Part shown: in pieces, positions 31,844 to 37,659 of the stretch
Position numbering within the stretch: the stretch's first letter is position 1
How the letters are laid out: the number at the start of each line of letters is the position of its first letter
Virus record (IMG/VR): IMGVR_UViG_3300034018_001348
Coordinates: 62,001 to 126,000 of that record
From: a virus
Length of the DNA stretch: 64,000 bases
Reading direction: 5' to 3' (one strand)
Made by a program: the position numbers and the translations under genes
The notes under the pieces: model-generated
What the model saw: only the letters and a program-made list of their open reading frames with translations
What the model was told of the DNA's origin: nothing
Database searches by the model: none

Positions 31844-31916
31844 TCGGTCAGGTGGGTATCGAACCCACTACCTTTCGCGTATCAGGCGAATGCTCTACCG
31901 ATTGAGCTACTGACCG
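31844..31916 (-). tRNA. tRNA-Ile(GAT)
   Basis: Perfect acceptor CGGTCAG/CTGACCG, anticodon arm TTCGC-CTGATAC-GCGAA, T-arm GTGGG-TTCGATA-CCCAC. Confidence 0.94.
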
Positions 31917-31921
31917 AATTG

Positions 31922-31993
31922 TTAGGGTGGAGAGGGTCGAACTCTCCGCTTCCTGCCTCCAATGCAGGCTTCTCACCCCGAGAATACACCCTA
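31922..31993 (-). tRNA. tRNA-Pro(TGG)
   Basis: Perfect acceptor TAGGGTG/CACCCTA, anticodon arm CCTGC-ATTGGAG-GCAGG, T-loop TTCGACC. Confidence 0.93.
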
Positions 31994-32007
31994 ATATATT
32001 TTTTTTG

Positions 32008-32092
32008 TAGAGAATATGGGATTCGAACCCATACCCCCATTTAAGGAGGGACACATTAGCAGTGTGTTCTGATACCGTTACAGCAATTCTCT
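32008..32092 (-). tRNA. tRNA-Ser(GCT)
   Basis: Perfect acceptor AGAGAAT/ATTCTCT, anticodon arm ACACA-CTGCTAA-TGTGT, long variable arm, T-arm TATGGG-TTCGAAT-CCCATA. Its 5' end overlaps the last 15 bp of the HNH gene. Confidence 0.94.
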
Positions 32093-32872
32093 TTTTGAAT
32101 AATTAACAATAAATTCTGATTTACCTGTTTCAGTTATTTCTTCGTGTATTTCACAATGACAATTACTACAAACCAAAACACATTTATCAACCTCTTTTTT
32201 CATTTTTTCTTCTGAATAATTTTTACCCCCTATAGTAAAATCTTTTTCATCAGGATTGATATGGTGAAATTGTAAGGCGTTCATAGATTTACTATAACCA
32301 CATCTCTGACAACAACCACCTTTATACTCAACTAATCTTTTTTTTCTATTTTTACGACATCTAACTACGTGTTCAACAGAACTTTTCCTACGTTCAATCG
32401 CGGTTTGAGTTTTGACCTCAACAATACTACTAATAATCTTTCTACCAACTCCTAATATTTCACTAACTTTTCGGATGCTACCAATTTTGTCATATAATTC
32501 TTTTATTTTTTTTATAAAATCCTCATCTTTAAATCTTAATTCATTTTTATTTTTATTAAGATTAAAAATTTTACAAATTCTGATTACTTTATCTTGACTA
32601 ATATTAACTTGGGGAAAAATACTTTTATATGTTTCACCATTTTGTTTTAAATTAATAATTTTATCAATTACCGATTTGTCAATTAGTTTTAAAAAATCTT
32701 CATCATTTATTGTTGTTGTTTTATAATTTTCGTGAACACCTCCCATACCATTTTTATTAATATGATATGAAATAACACCGACGCTACAACCCAATATATT
32801 TTTAATATTTGTAATACTATATCCTTCTAACCTCAATTTTAATATTGAATCTTTTAATTTTTCTGTTTCCAT
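32078..32872 (-). CDS. HNH homing endonuclease overlapping tRNA-Ser
   Basis: 264 aa. Repeated HTH-like segments (YSITNIKNILGCSVGVISYH; RKVSEILGVGRKIISSIVEV) then CCQRCGYSKSMNALQFHHIN and CVLVCSNCHCEIHEE, the HNH with CxxC knuckles. The C-terminal codons run 15 bp into tRNA-Ser, so the gene end and tRNA 5' end share sequence, typical of a nuclease lodged at a tRNA. TATTTATT box about 25 nt upstream. Confidence 0.88.
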   Translation of the reverse strand: METEKLKDSILKLRLEGYSITNIKNILGCSVGVISYHINKNGMGGVHENYKTTTINDEDFLKLIDKSVIDKIINLKQNGETYKSIFPQVNISQDKVIRICKIFNLNKNKNELRFKDEDFIKKIKELYDKIGSIRKVSEILGVGRKIISSIVEVKTQTAIERRKSSVEHVVRCRKNRKKRLVEYKGGCCQRCGYSKSMNALQFHHINPDEKDFTIGGKNYSEEKMKKEVDKCVLVCSNCHCEIHEEITETGKSEFIVNYSKRELL

Positions 32873-32932
32873 TTACTTAATTTGTTTATTAATAAATATA
32901 TCAAAAATATTGAAAAGTTCAAGTTTTTTTTG

Positions 32933-33005
32933 TGTCCCCAAGAGGATTCGAACCCCTATTCTATCTGTCGTAAAGATAAGTCCTTTCCAGTTGAACGATG
33001 GAGAC
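32933..33005 (-). tRNA. tRNA-Arg(ACG)
   Basis: Acceptor GTCTCCA/TGGGGAC, anticodon arm TATCT-TTACGAC-AGATA, T-loop TTCGAAT. Needs A34-to-I editing by the host TadA to read CGN. Confidence 0.92.
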
Positions 33006-33062
33006 AATTTGATGTCTTTCCATCAGTCATCCCTATTATTTGGTAAGGGTGGAACATCCTTG

Positions 33063-33205
33063 TGGTCAGGACAGGTCTCGAACCTGTACGATTGAAAAGA
33101 CCAATTTTACTCGGTTCTTCGGGATGGTCAACATATTTAATGTGATGTCTCACGGCCCGATTAATCAATCACCCATTACGCGTCTACCAATTCCGCCACC
33201 TGACC
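33063..33205 (-). tRNA. tRNA-Leu-like gene with oversized interior (143 nt)
   Basis: Perfect acceptor GGTCAGG/CCTGACC, a class II (Leu-type) D-arm GCGGAATTGGTAGACGC, perfect T-arm ACAGG-TTCGAGA-CCTGT and a variable-arm-like ATTG-GTCTTTT-CAAT. About 55-60 nt too many lie where the anticodon arm should be, and no normal anticodon loop is visible. A small intron or insertion is the simplest reading. Confidence 0.6.
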
Positions 33206-33210
33206 AATTT

Positions 33211-33310
33211 GAGGTTGAGAATTCCTCTGTGTCATAGAGAACTTATACTCTAGTTTTTAGTACCCCTCATCTCACAACGGTTTGCGTACCGTATCGGGAA
33301 TAACACATTT
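33211..33310. ncRNA. Two-copy structured RNA, copy A
   Basis: Begins GAGGTTGAGAATTCCTC and ends CGGGAATAACACATTT. Pairings: GAGG/CCTC, TGAGA with TCTCA (crossing), GTGT/ACAC closing, AGAG/CTCT and ACGGT/ACCGT hairpins. Copy B lies at 33454-33557 with the same layout. Strand not certain. Confidence 0.5.
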
Positions 33311-33312
33311 CG

Positions 33313-33450
33313 AATTAAAGGTAGGACTCGAACCTACGACCTGATTTCCTTTTCCACTTAGTTCGGTATTGGATGTGACTCCGTCCCTTATTCGTTGTTT
33401 TTCTCTTTCGAGTTAGGTATGTCTGTTCTAACCAACTGAACTACTTTAAT
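33313..33450 (-). tRNA. tRNA-like gene with oversized interior (138 nt)
   Basis: Perfect acceptor ATTAAAG/CTTTAAT, canonical D-arm GTTCAGTTGGTTAGAAC, perfect T-arm GTAGG-TTCGAGT-CCTAC. About 85 nt lie between D-arm and T-arm instead of about 23. The extra part includes CTC-GAAA-GAG with a GNRA loop. Anticodon not identifiable. Confidence 0.6.
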
Positions 33451-33453
33451 TTT

Positions 33454-33557
33454 GAGGTTGAGAACTCCTCGTGTTGTGCAAATATAGACATAAATCCTTT
33501 AAAATTTATAATCTCACCCGACTATTCCATTCCCCTCCCACCGGGAACAACACATTT
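33454..33557. ncRNA. Two-copy structured RNA, copy B
   Basis: Begins GAGGTTGAGAACTCCTC and ends CGGGAACAACACATTT. Closing stem GTGTTGT/ACAACAC versus GTGTCAT/ATAACAC in copy A keeps pairing with an A-T to G-C change. Inner hairpin ATAAAT/ATTTAT replaces AGAG/CTCT. Each copy follows a tRNA-like gene with oversized interior. Confidence 0.5.
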
Positions 33558-33707
33558 ACCATTACTGATAGTATCTTTATGTAAATTAGAGATATTCTAT
33601 TCCAGACTTACCTGGACTTCTGTATTATATTTCAGAAACTTTTAAGGTTTCACCTCTATCTGATTGTCCCAGATTAATTTACAAAGATACTTAATATTTA
33701 CCAATTT
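33558..33707. other. Gene-free spacer
   Basis: AT-rich with short hairpins; the minus strand carries a TATCTTTG promoter element at about 33682-33689 that could drive the RNAs to the left. No reading frame. Confidence 0.45.
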
Positions 33708-33911
33708 TTATTTCCATTGAGTTTTTCGGTTATACTTCCAAGTTTTGTGTTCTCTATATTTGTGAGAGAACTGACCTTTTCTGTAATGAACACCCTCGTC
33801 CCAATATGGTGGGTATTCAAACTTTAACCAAATCAATCTATAATCTTTTGAACAAGTCGCCTTGTTCAATTTCATTCTGTTTGTGTTTACACTCATAATC
33901 TCTGAGTCCAT
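33708..33911 (-). CDS. Small basic hypothetical protein in the RNA cluster
   Basis: 67 aa, rich in K, R, W, Y (RLIWLKFEYPPYWDEGVHYR; HKTWKYNRKTQWK). Basic aromatic composition suggests RNA or DNA binding, but no family is recognised. Lies between tRNA-His and the two-copy RNA. Confidence 0.55.
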   Translation of the reverse strand: MDSEIMSVNTNRMKLNKATCSKDYRLIWLKFEYPPYWDEGVHYRKGQFSHKYREHKTWKYNRKTQWK

Positions 33912-33966
33912 TGTTTAGTGGACCTCAAAGATTGTCTAATACCTTTTTCATAATATTTTAATTAAG

Positions 33967-34040
33967 TGTGAAAGGTGGGACTCGAACCCACAATCTCCTG
34001 GACCACAACCAGACGCTTTACCAATTCAGCTACAATCACC
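33967..34040 (-). tRNA. tRNA-His(GTG)
   Basis: Extra 5' G (position -1) at 34040, acceptor GTGATTG/CTTTCAC with two T-T mismatches, anticodon arm TCTGG-TTGTGGT-CCAGG, T-arm GTGGG-TTCGAGT-CCCAC. Confidence 0.88.
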
Positions 34041-34055
34041 ATGTACTTTATTTTG

Positions 34056-34129
34056 CTCTCCAGCTAGGACTTGAACCTAGGACTCTCGTATTAACAGTAC
34101 GATGCTCTAACCAACTGAGCTACTGAAGA
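34056..34129 (-). tRNA. tRNA-Asn(GTT)
   Basis: Acceptor TCTTCAG/CTGGAGA, anticodon arm TCGTA-CTGTTAA-TACGA, T-arm CTAGG-TTCAAGT-CCTAG. Confidence 0.93.
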
Positions 34130-34135
34130 ATTTTT

Positions 34136-34186
34136 ACCTTACTTCCCCGGCTTAACGGACCGAGTGCCATATAGGAGGTGTAAGGT
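34136..34186 (-). ncRNA. Small stem-closed RNA candidate (51 nt)
   Basis: ACCTTAC/GTAAGGT closing stem with trailing A, an inner arm CTCGG-(9 nt)-CCGGG. Looks like an acceptor plus one arm, i.e. a reduced tRNA-like hairpin between two Asn tRNAs. Confidence 0.4.
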
Positions 34187-34193
34187 GACCTCG

Positions 34194-34265
34194 AGGACCG
34201 GGGGAATTTCGAAATCCCGACCCGCAGACTAACAACCTGCCGCTCTTCCTCTGAGCTACCAATCC
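34194..34265 (-). tRNA. tRNA-Asn(GTT), second copy
   Basis: Acceptor GGATTGG/CCGGTCC, D-arm GCTC..GAGC, anticodon arm GCAGG-TTGTTAG-TCTGC, T-loop TTCGAAA. Sequence is quite different from the Asn tRNA at 34056. Confidence 0.85.
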
Positions 34266-34415
34266 GATTTTGACCACTATGTTATTTTGCGAACGTATGA
34301 AGCTCGTATCATTATTAAGTCATAGTAGTCCAAGGCGTTACGCATCCATCTGTAACTTTACTTTTCTTGAGTCCCGGTAAGGCCTTACCAACTCTGGGAA
34401 CGATTACCTCGTTTG
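34266..34415. other. Structured spacer
   Basis: Contains ACTATG...CATAGT pair (about 34274-34329) around a GC-richer interior, and a perfect 14-bp palindrome GGTAAGGCCTTACC at about 34376. No reading frame. Confidence 0.45.
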
Positions 34416-34488
34416 TGTGTCCTACAGGAATCGAACCTGTTCCTTTCGCTCTTCAGGCGGACGTACGCACCAGCTATACGAAAGACAC
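34416..34488 (-). tRNA. tRNA-Phe(GAA)
   Basis: Acceptor GTGTCTT/AGGACAC, D-arm GTA..TAC, anticodon loop CTGAAGA, T-arm ACAGG-TTCGATT-CCTGT. Confidence 0.9.
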
Positions 34489-34647
34489 AATTATAATAAT
34501 GTTGGAGTACCCGTCTCGCTCCAATCTTAAGTGCTTAATCGTAGTTTTACGAGGCCCTCGGCACATTCCCTTTTCAGGGGGGTGATGATTTCTTTGACCT
34601 ATCCTGAATTGTCGACATCCGATGGATAGAGAAAACCATTATTATAG
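34489..34647. other. Structured spacer
   Basis: Hairpin TTGGAG-(11 nt)-CTCCAA at about 34502-34524, GTGC...GCAC pair and GAGGCCCTC. No reading frame; consistent with another non-tRNA RNA. Confidence 0.4.
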
Positions 34648-34728
34648 TGGAAAATAGTGGACTCGAACCACTCCCGTGAGGACCTGATTTACAGTCAGGG
34701 TGCCGTATCCGAACGACTTTTATTTTCC
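34648..34728 (-). tRNA. tRNA-Tyr(GTA)
   Basis: Perfect acceptor GGAAAAT/ATTTTCC, anticodon arm CCTGA-CTGTAAA-TCAGG, class II variable arm, T-arm AGTGG-TTCGAGT-CCACT. Confidence 0.93.
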
Positions 34729-34733
34729 TTTTG

Positions 34734-34804
34734 TACCTCGTGATGGTTACGCTCCACCGCCATTTGTATGTAAAACAAATACGCTCCTATTACGCCAACG
34801 AGGT
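34734..34804 (-). tRNA. tRNA-Val(TAC), unusual T-loop
   Basis: Perfect acceptor ACCTCGT/ACGAGGT, anticodon arm TTTGT-TTTACAT-ACAAA. T-arm GGTGG-AGCGTAA-CCATC: loop AGCGTAA in place of TTCGAAT. Confidence 0.82.
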
Positions 34805-34810
34805 AAATTG

Positions 34811-34882
34811 TACCGATGGGTGGGATTGAACCACCGACACCTTCCGTATGAAAGAAGTGCTCTACCACTGAGCTACATCAGT
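34811..34882 (-). tRNA. tRNA-Met(CAT)
   Basis: Acceptor ACTGATG/CATCGGT, D-arm GCTC..GAGC, anticodon arm CTTCT-TTCATAC-GGAAG, T-arm GGTGG-TTCAATC-CCACC. Confidence 0.9.
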
Positions 34883-34891
34883 ATTGTGGTG

Positions 34892-34932
34892 GACATAGGC
34901 TCATCACCTACTCGTGGGTTTCCACCGAACCC
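34892..34932. ncRNA. Hairpin between tRNA-Met and tRNA-Gln
   Basis: GGTGGA/TCCACC closing stem with inner CATAGG...CCTA pairing. Possible processing element or small RNA. Confidence 0.35.
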
Positions 34933-34936
34933 CTTG

Positions 34937-35008
34937 TTACCCCTAATGGAATCGAACCACTCCCGCATGGACCAAAACCATGTGTACTAACCGATATACG
35001 AAGGGGCA
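34937..35008 (-). tRNA. tRNA-Gln(TTG)
   Basis: Acceptor TGCCCCT/AGGGGTA, anticodon arm CATGG-TTTTGGT-CCATG, T-arm AGTGG-TTCGATT-CCATT. Confidence 0.92.
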
Positions 35009-35018
35009 AAATATTTTT

Positions 35019-35104
35019 TAGTTAAAGAACGGTTACCACAATTACGTTCGCCTCGGCTTCACTCCGAACATTCTTTTTTGGGTGTGGATTAAACTATTTA
35101 ACTA
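35019..35104 (-). ncRNA. Stem-closed structured RNA candidate (86 nt)
   Basis: TAGTTAAA/TTTAACTA closing stem, inner CCAC/GTGG and GTTCG/CGAAC stems stacked in order. Lies between tRNA-Gln and tRNA-Ser in the same transcript. Confidence 0.45.
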
Positions 35105-35109
35105 ACCCG

Positions 35110-35192
35110 CGGAGGAGACAGGATTCGAACCTGCAACCCGTTTCCGAGCGACGGTTTTCAAGACCGCTCGACAACCAACTGTCCACTCCTCC
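35110..35192 (-). tRNA. tRNA-Ser(TGA)
   Basis: Perfect acceptor GGAGGAG/CTCCTCC, anticodon arm GCGGT-CTTGAAA-ACCGT, long variable arm, T-loop TTCGAAT, discriminator G. First tRNA behind the promoter at 35243. Confidence 0.94.
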
Positions 35193-35242
35193 ATTTTTCT
35201 TACCAATATGTCAAATAACTAATTCCTTTATTTTTGATGGGA

Positions 35243-35250
35243 CAAAGGTA
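35243..35250 (-). promoter_or_regulatory. Host-type -7 element TACCTTTG driving the tRNA cluster
   Basis: Minus-strand GGATTACCTTTGTCCCATC, about 50 nt upstream of tRNA-Ser(TGA). Confidence 0.65.
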
Positions 35251-35282
35251 ATCCTTTTTTTGTTTCTACCAAACTTTTTTGT

Positions 35283-35317
35283 AAAAAAAAATCCCGAACT
35301 TTTTGAGTTCAGGATTT
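35283..35317 (-). terminator. Hairpin terminator
   Basis: AAATCCGAACT/AGTTCGGATTT-type stem (one mismatch each side) and T-run on the minus strand, after the 40-aa gene. Confidence 0.7.
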
Positions 35318-35340
35318 AGGTTATATTTTATGTTTAACTT

Positions 35341-35463
35341 TTATATTGTCGTTAAATCATTTAATAAACTATCTGAACTTGTATGCGAAATACGCGGATA
35401 CGAACAATTACTAAACTGTTGGTTCCAAATCGAGACATTCATATGTTTATTACTATTTTTCAT
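35341..35463 (-). CDS. Small polar hypothetical protein
   Basis: 40 aa, MKNSNKHMNVSIWNQQFSNC..., Ser/Asn-rich. Supported mainly by a terminator directly after it; low-complexity composition makes it uncertain. Confidence 0.4.
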   Translation of the reverse strand: MKNSNKHMNVSIWNQQFSNCSYPRISHTSSDSLLNDLTTI

Positions 35464-35528
35464 TTTTCTTTTTTTTTTTAGGTATTTCTACCTGTGTTTT
35501 TAATAACTATTACAAACTTACGAAAAGT

Positions 35529-35693
35529 TTAAAAACTTGTCAATATTTTTTCTGATAATTTTATTAATTCTTCTTGGAGGTATTCTTCCATCCACTCAGC
35601 TATTTTACTGTTGGTATCAGCGTAGGCTCCAAATTCAGTGAAATGTTCCTCTTGTTTTTTATCTAAAAAAATTTTTGCATTTAAATAATTCAT
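35529..35693 (-). CDS. Small helical hypothetical protein
   Basis: 54 aa, MNYLNAKIFLDKKQEEHFTE, acidic amphipathic helices (KIAEWMEEYLQEELIKLSEK). Lies 12 nt after the upstream gene. Too short for a family call. Confidence 0.6.
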   Translation of the reverse strand: MNYLNAKIFLDKKQEEHFTEFGAYADTNSKIAEWMEEYLQEELIKLSEKILTSF

Positions 35694-35705
35694 TTTCTTT
35701 TTTTT

Positions 35706-36416
35706 TTAAAAATTTGTTTCAAATAATGTATTTGAATCGTTTTCTTCAATATTTTCAGTGTGATATAAAGTGACGGTATTATCATTAAAGTTAAACATAA
35801 AATACCCTTCACCACCTTCATTATTTTCCCAACCACCAAAATTATTTGATAATACAGTATAACAAAAATCTTCCATAAGACTTGGGACTGACTCATTAAT
35901 CTCGTCAAAACTACCATCAAGGGAACCGTCATCACCACCACCATTATAACGAGCGGTTAATATACCATCTTCAGGGATTTCAACATTATTAGATGATAAT
36001 TCATCCCTAAATGAATCCATATCCACTTCATCCCCTTCAAAATCAACCTCAGATTTACCACCAACATCATAATAACTGTAAATTTGTCTTATAGTTAATT
36101 CTCTATTTCTTGTGTCAAAATCTATTAAAAAATCGTGGTAATTAATTCCCTCAATGTCAGGAAAAGAATAACTACCTGATGAATCTAAATAATTAAAAAT
36201 TTTCTGTAATATTTCAATAAATCCTGATGGAATATCTAAAGTTGAGTTATAATCAAAATTAGTTACATATTCCCACTCAATATTACTGATTTCTGATTTG
36301 TTATCCCATTCATTAGCTTCAATTCTAATTTCAACAACTTTCTGTCCCATTGATTGGACATATCTCGAAACTCTTTCTAAATATTTTTTCTCTTCCGGTG
36401 TTAATAATTCATTCAT
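35706..36416 (-). CDS. Hypothetical late protein
   Basis: 236 aa. Starts MNELLTPEEKKYLERVSRYV, a tag-like helix; then acidic beta-rich body with a Gly/Asp loop (NGGGDDGSLDGSFDE). Late box 3 nt before the ATG. No family recognised. Confidence 0.75.
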   Translation of the reverse strand: MNELLTPEEKKYLERVSRYVQSMGQKVVEIRIEANEWDNKSEISNIEWEYVTNFDYNSTLDIPSGFIEILQKIFNYLDSSGSYSFPDIEGINYHDFLIDFDTRNRELTIRQIYSYYDVGGKSEVDFEGDEVDMDSFRDELSSNNVEIPEDGILTARYNGGGDDGSLDGSFDEINESVPSLMEDFCYTVLSNNFGGWENNEGGEGYFMFNFNDNTVTLYHTENIEENDSNTLFETNF

Positions 36417-36419
36417 ACT

Positions 36420-36427
36420 AATAAATA
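36420..36427 (-). promoter_or_regulatory. Late-type promoter box TATTTATT
   Basis: Coding strand ATATTTATTAGTATG directly before the start at 36416. Confidence 0.6.
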
Positions 36428-36775
36428 TTAGTCTTCTAGTTTAAGTGTCTTTAACATCCATAATGGACGTGTTTTTTCTCTAATATTGTCAACCCACTCT
36501 TTCGCAGTTGGTATATAATTATTACAATCTTCTCTAACATGTTGCTCTCCAATATATCGGGTGTAGACAATTTTCCCATCACTATTTAGGAATTCTGAAC
36601 CAAATCTTTTTTCCATCTCAAAGATTCCTTCTGAGTGATGTCTCCATATTCTATGTAATGAATCCGCATACCATGATTTGGTTTCATCCATCCATTCATG
36701 TAAATGAGTGTAATCTTCCGGTTTTCCTCCAAATTTCTTTGCCGAGGATTTTGAATGTAAATTTGGGTGAGCCAT
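36428..36775 (-). CDS. DUF6915-like protein
   Basis: 115 aa. MAHPNLHSKSSAKKFGGKPE, then HRIWRHHSEGIFEMEKRFG, then RYIGEQHVREDCNNYIPTAK follow a conserved phage pattern (H-rich, HxxS, IxEQHVxED). The His clusters suggest metal binding. Function unknown. Confidence 0.75.
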   Translation of the reverse strand: MAHPNLHSKSSAKKFGGKPEDYTHLHEWMDETKSWYADSLHRIWRHHSEGIFEMEKRFGSEFLNSDGKIVYTRYIGEQHVREDCNNYIPTAKEWVDNIREKTRPLWMLKTLKLED

Positions 36776-36779
36776 AAAG

Positions 36780-37034
36780 TTAAAGTCTATTTGAAATGTT
36801 TTTGATAATCATTTCCTCATCGTTTGTTAACATTAGTCGGGACTTCATTAATTTACTCATAATAACACTCCATTCCTCATCTAAAAGGTTATGGTGTCTG
36901 TTGGATGTGATTGGTCCCCCATCTAAATATCCTTCCTCAATAAGGATATCGACTAATTCTTCAATATCTGAATCCCGACAATTTTCAACATATTCGGAGG
37001 GTTCAATGTTAACATAGGTACTAAAGTTTGGCAT
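36780..37034 (-). CDS. Hypothetical protein
   Basis: 84 aa, helical and acidic (DSDIEELVDILIEEGYLDGG). Four bases before the DUF6915-like gene; host-like TATATTTTTG box about 20 nt upstream. No family recognised. Confidence 0.65.
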   Translation of the reverse strand: MPNFSTYVNIEPSEYVENCRDSDIEELVDILIEEGYLDGGPITSNRHHNLLDEEWSVIMSKLMKSRLMLTNDEEMIIKNISNRL

Positions 37035-37098
37035 AATATTTTAATTTAATTTCGACAAAAATATAAAATAAAATTGATACTACAAACTATTTTGAAGA

Positions 37099-37106
37099 TA
37101 TTTATT
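37099..37106 (+). promoter_or_regulatory. Late-type promoter box TATTTATT
   Basis: GATATTTATTAATATG directly before the tiny frame at 37110; ends a unit terminated at 37240. Confidence 0.5.
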
Positions 37107-37109
37107 AAT

Positions 37110-37160
37110 ATGATGATGACCAATTATAAATTGGGACTTTTGGAAATCATACAAATATGA
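37110..37160 (+). CDS. Tiny reading frame (16 aa) or small RNA start
   Basis: MMMTNYKLGLLEIIQI, stop overlaps the next tiny frame (ATGA). Promoter box and terminator define a transcript of only about 130 nt. Could be an untranslated RNA. Confidence 0.3.
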   Translation: MMMTNYKLGLLEIIQI

Positions 37161-37210
37161 GAAGGGTTGTGTTATTAGGATTGGAAACCTTATACAATCG
37201 AATAATTTAA
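37157..37210 (+). CDS. Tiny reading frame (17 aa)
   Basis: MRRVVLLGLETLYNRII, coupled to the preceding frame through ATGA; followed by a terminator. Amphipathic and basic at the N-terminus. Confidence 0.3.
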   Translation: MRRVVLLGLETLYNRII

Positions 37211-37215
37211 CATTT

Positions 37216-37240
37216 AAAAAGGGGTCTACCCCTTTTTTTT
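37216..37240 (+). terminator. Hairpin terminator
   Basis: AAAAAGGGG-TCTA-CCCCTTTTTTTT hairpin. Confidence 0.85.
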
Positions 37241-37279
37241 ATTACCAAAATTTATTAGATTTAAAAAAAAACTTATTAT

Positions 37280-37603
37280 ATGGAAAATTACACAAACCCT
37301 GAGACGGGAGAAACAACACAAGACGTTCAAGATTTACTTAATGCATCATTAATTTTTGCAAGAGCATTGGGTCTTATTTTTAAAGAGGGTGAGGGAATTG
37401 TTGTTGATATTAAAGGAGACATTAAATTAAATGACGGTTCTAAAAAAGTAATTGTTTTTGGTCATAACGACCAAATTCACATATACAAATGTGAAGAAGA
37501 TTTAGAAGAAGGAACGGCTGTTAGTATGAATAATGATGAAGTTGACCCATCAAATATTGATGTTGTTGATTCAGAAATTATATCTCCAACTGAAGAAAAT
37601 TAA
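37280..37603 (+). CDS. Hypothetical protein
   Basis: 107 aa. N-terminal helix (TQDVQDLLNASLIFARALGL), a central beta segment and an acidic C-terminus. Directly upstream of clpP but separated by a clpP promoter, so not necessarily linked. No family recognised. Confidence 0.7.
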   Translation: MENYTNPETGETTQDVQDLLNASLIFARALGLIFKEGEGIVVDIKGDIKLNDGSKKVIVFGHNDQIHIYKCEEDLEEGTAVSMNNDEVDPSNIDVVDSEIISPTEEN

Positions 37604-37635
37604 AATTATATTTTGGTGAATCAATTATTTTTATA

Positions 37636-37643
37636 TATCTTTG
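37636..37643 (+). promoter_or_regulatory. Host-type -7 element TATCTTTG for clpP
   Basis: TAnnTTTG 16 nt before the clpP start codon. Confidence 0.65.
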
Positions 37644-37659
37644 TCAAAAATTAAAACAT

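Noticed and set aside
33063-33205. Group I intron in tRNA-Leu
   Set aside because: The extra sequence is about 60 nt, far below any group I intron core, and no P7/guanosine-site pattern is visible.
33040-34990. Rightward frames across the tRNA genes (for example 33040-33237, 34367-34585, 34700-34990)
   Set aside because: They read the complement of clear tRNA genes and have no coding character.
35303-35503. Rightward 66-aa hydrophobic frame
   Set aside because: Phe-rich composition from T-runs, overlaps a terminator; the opposite-strand small gene is slightly better supported.
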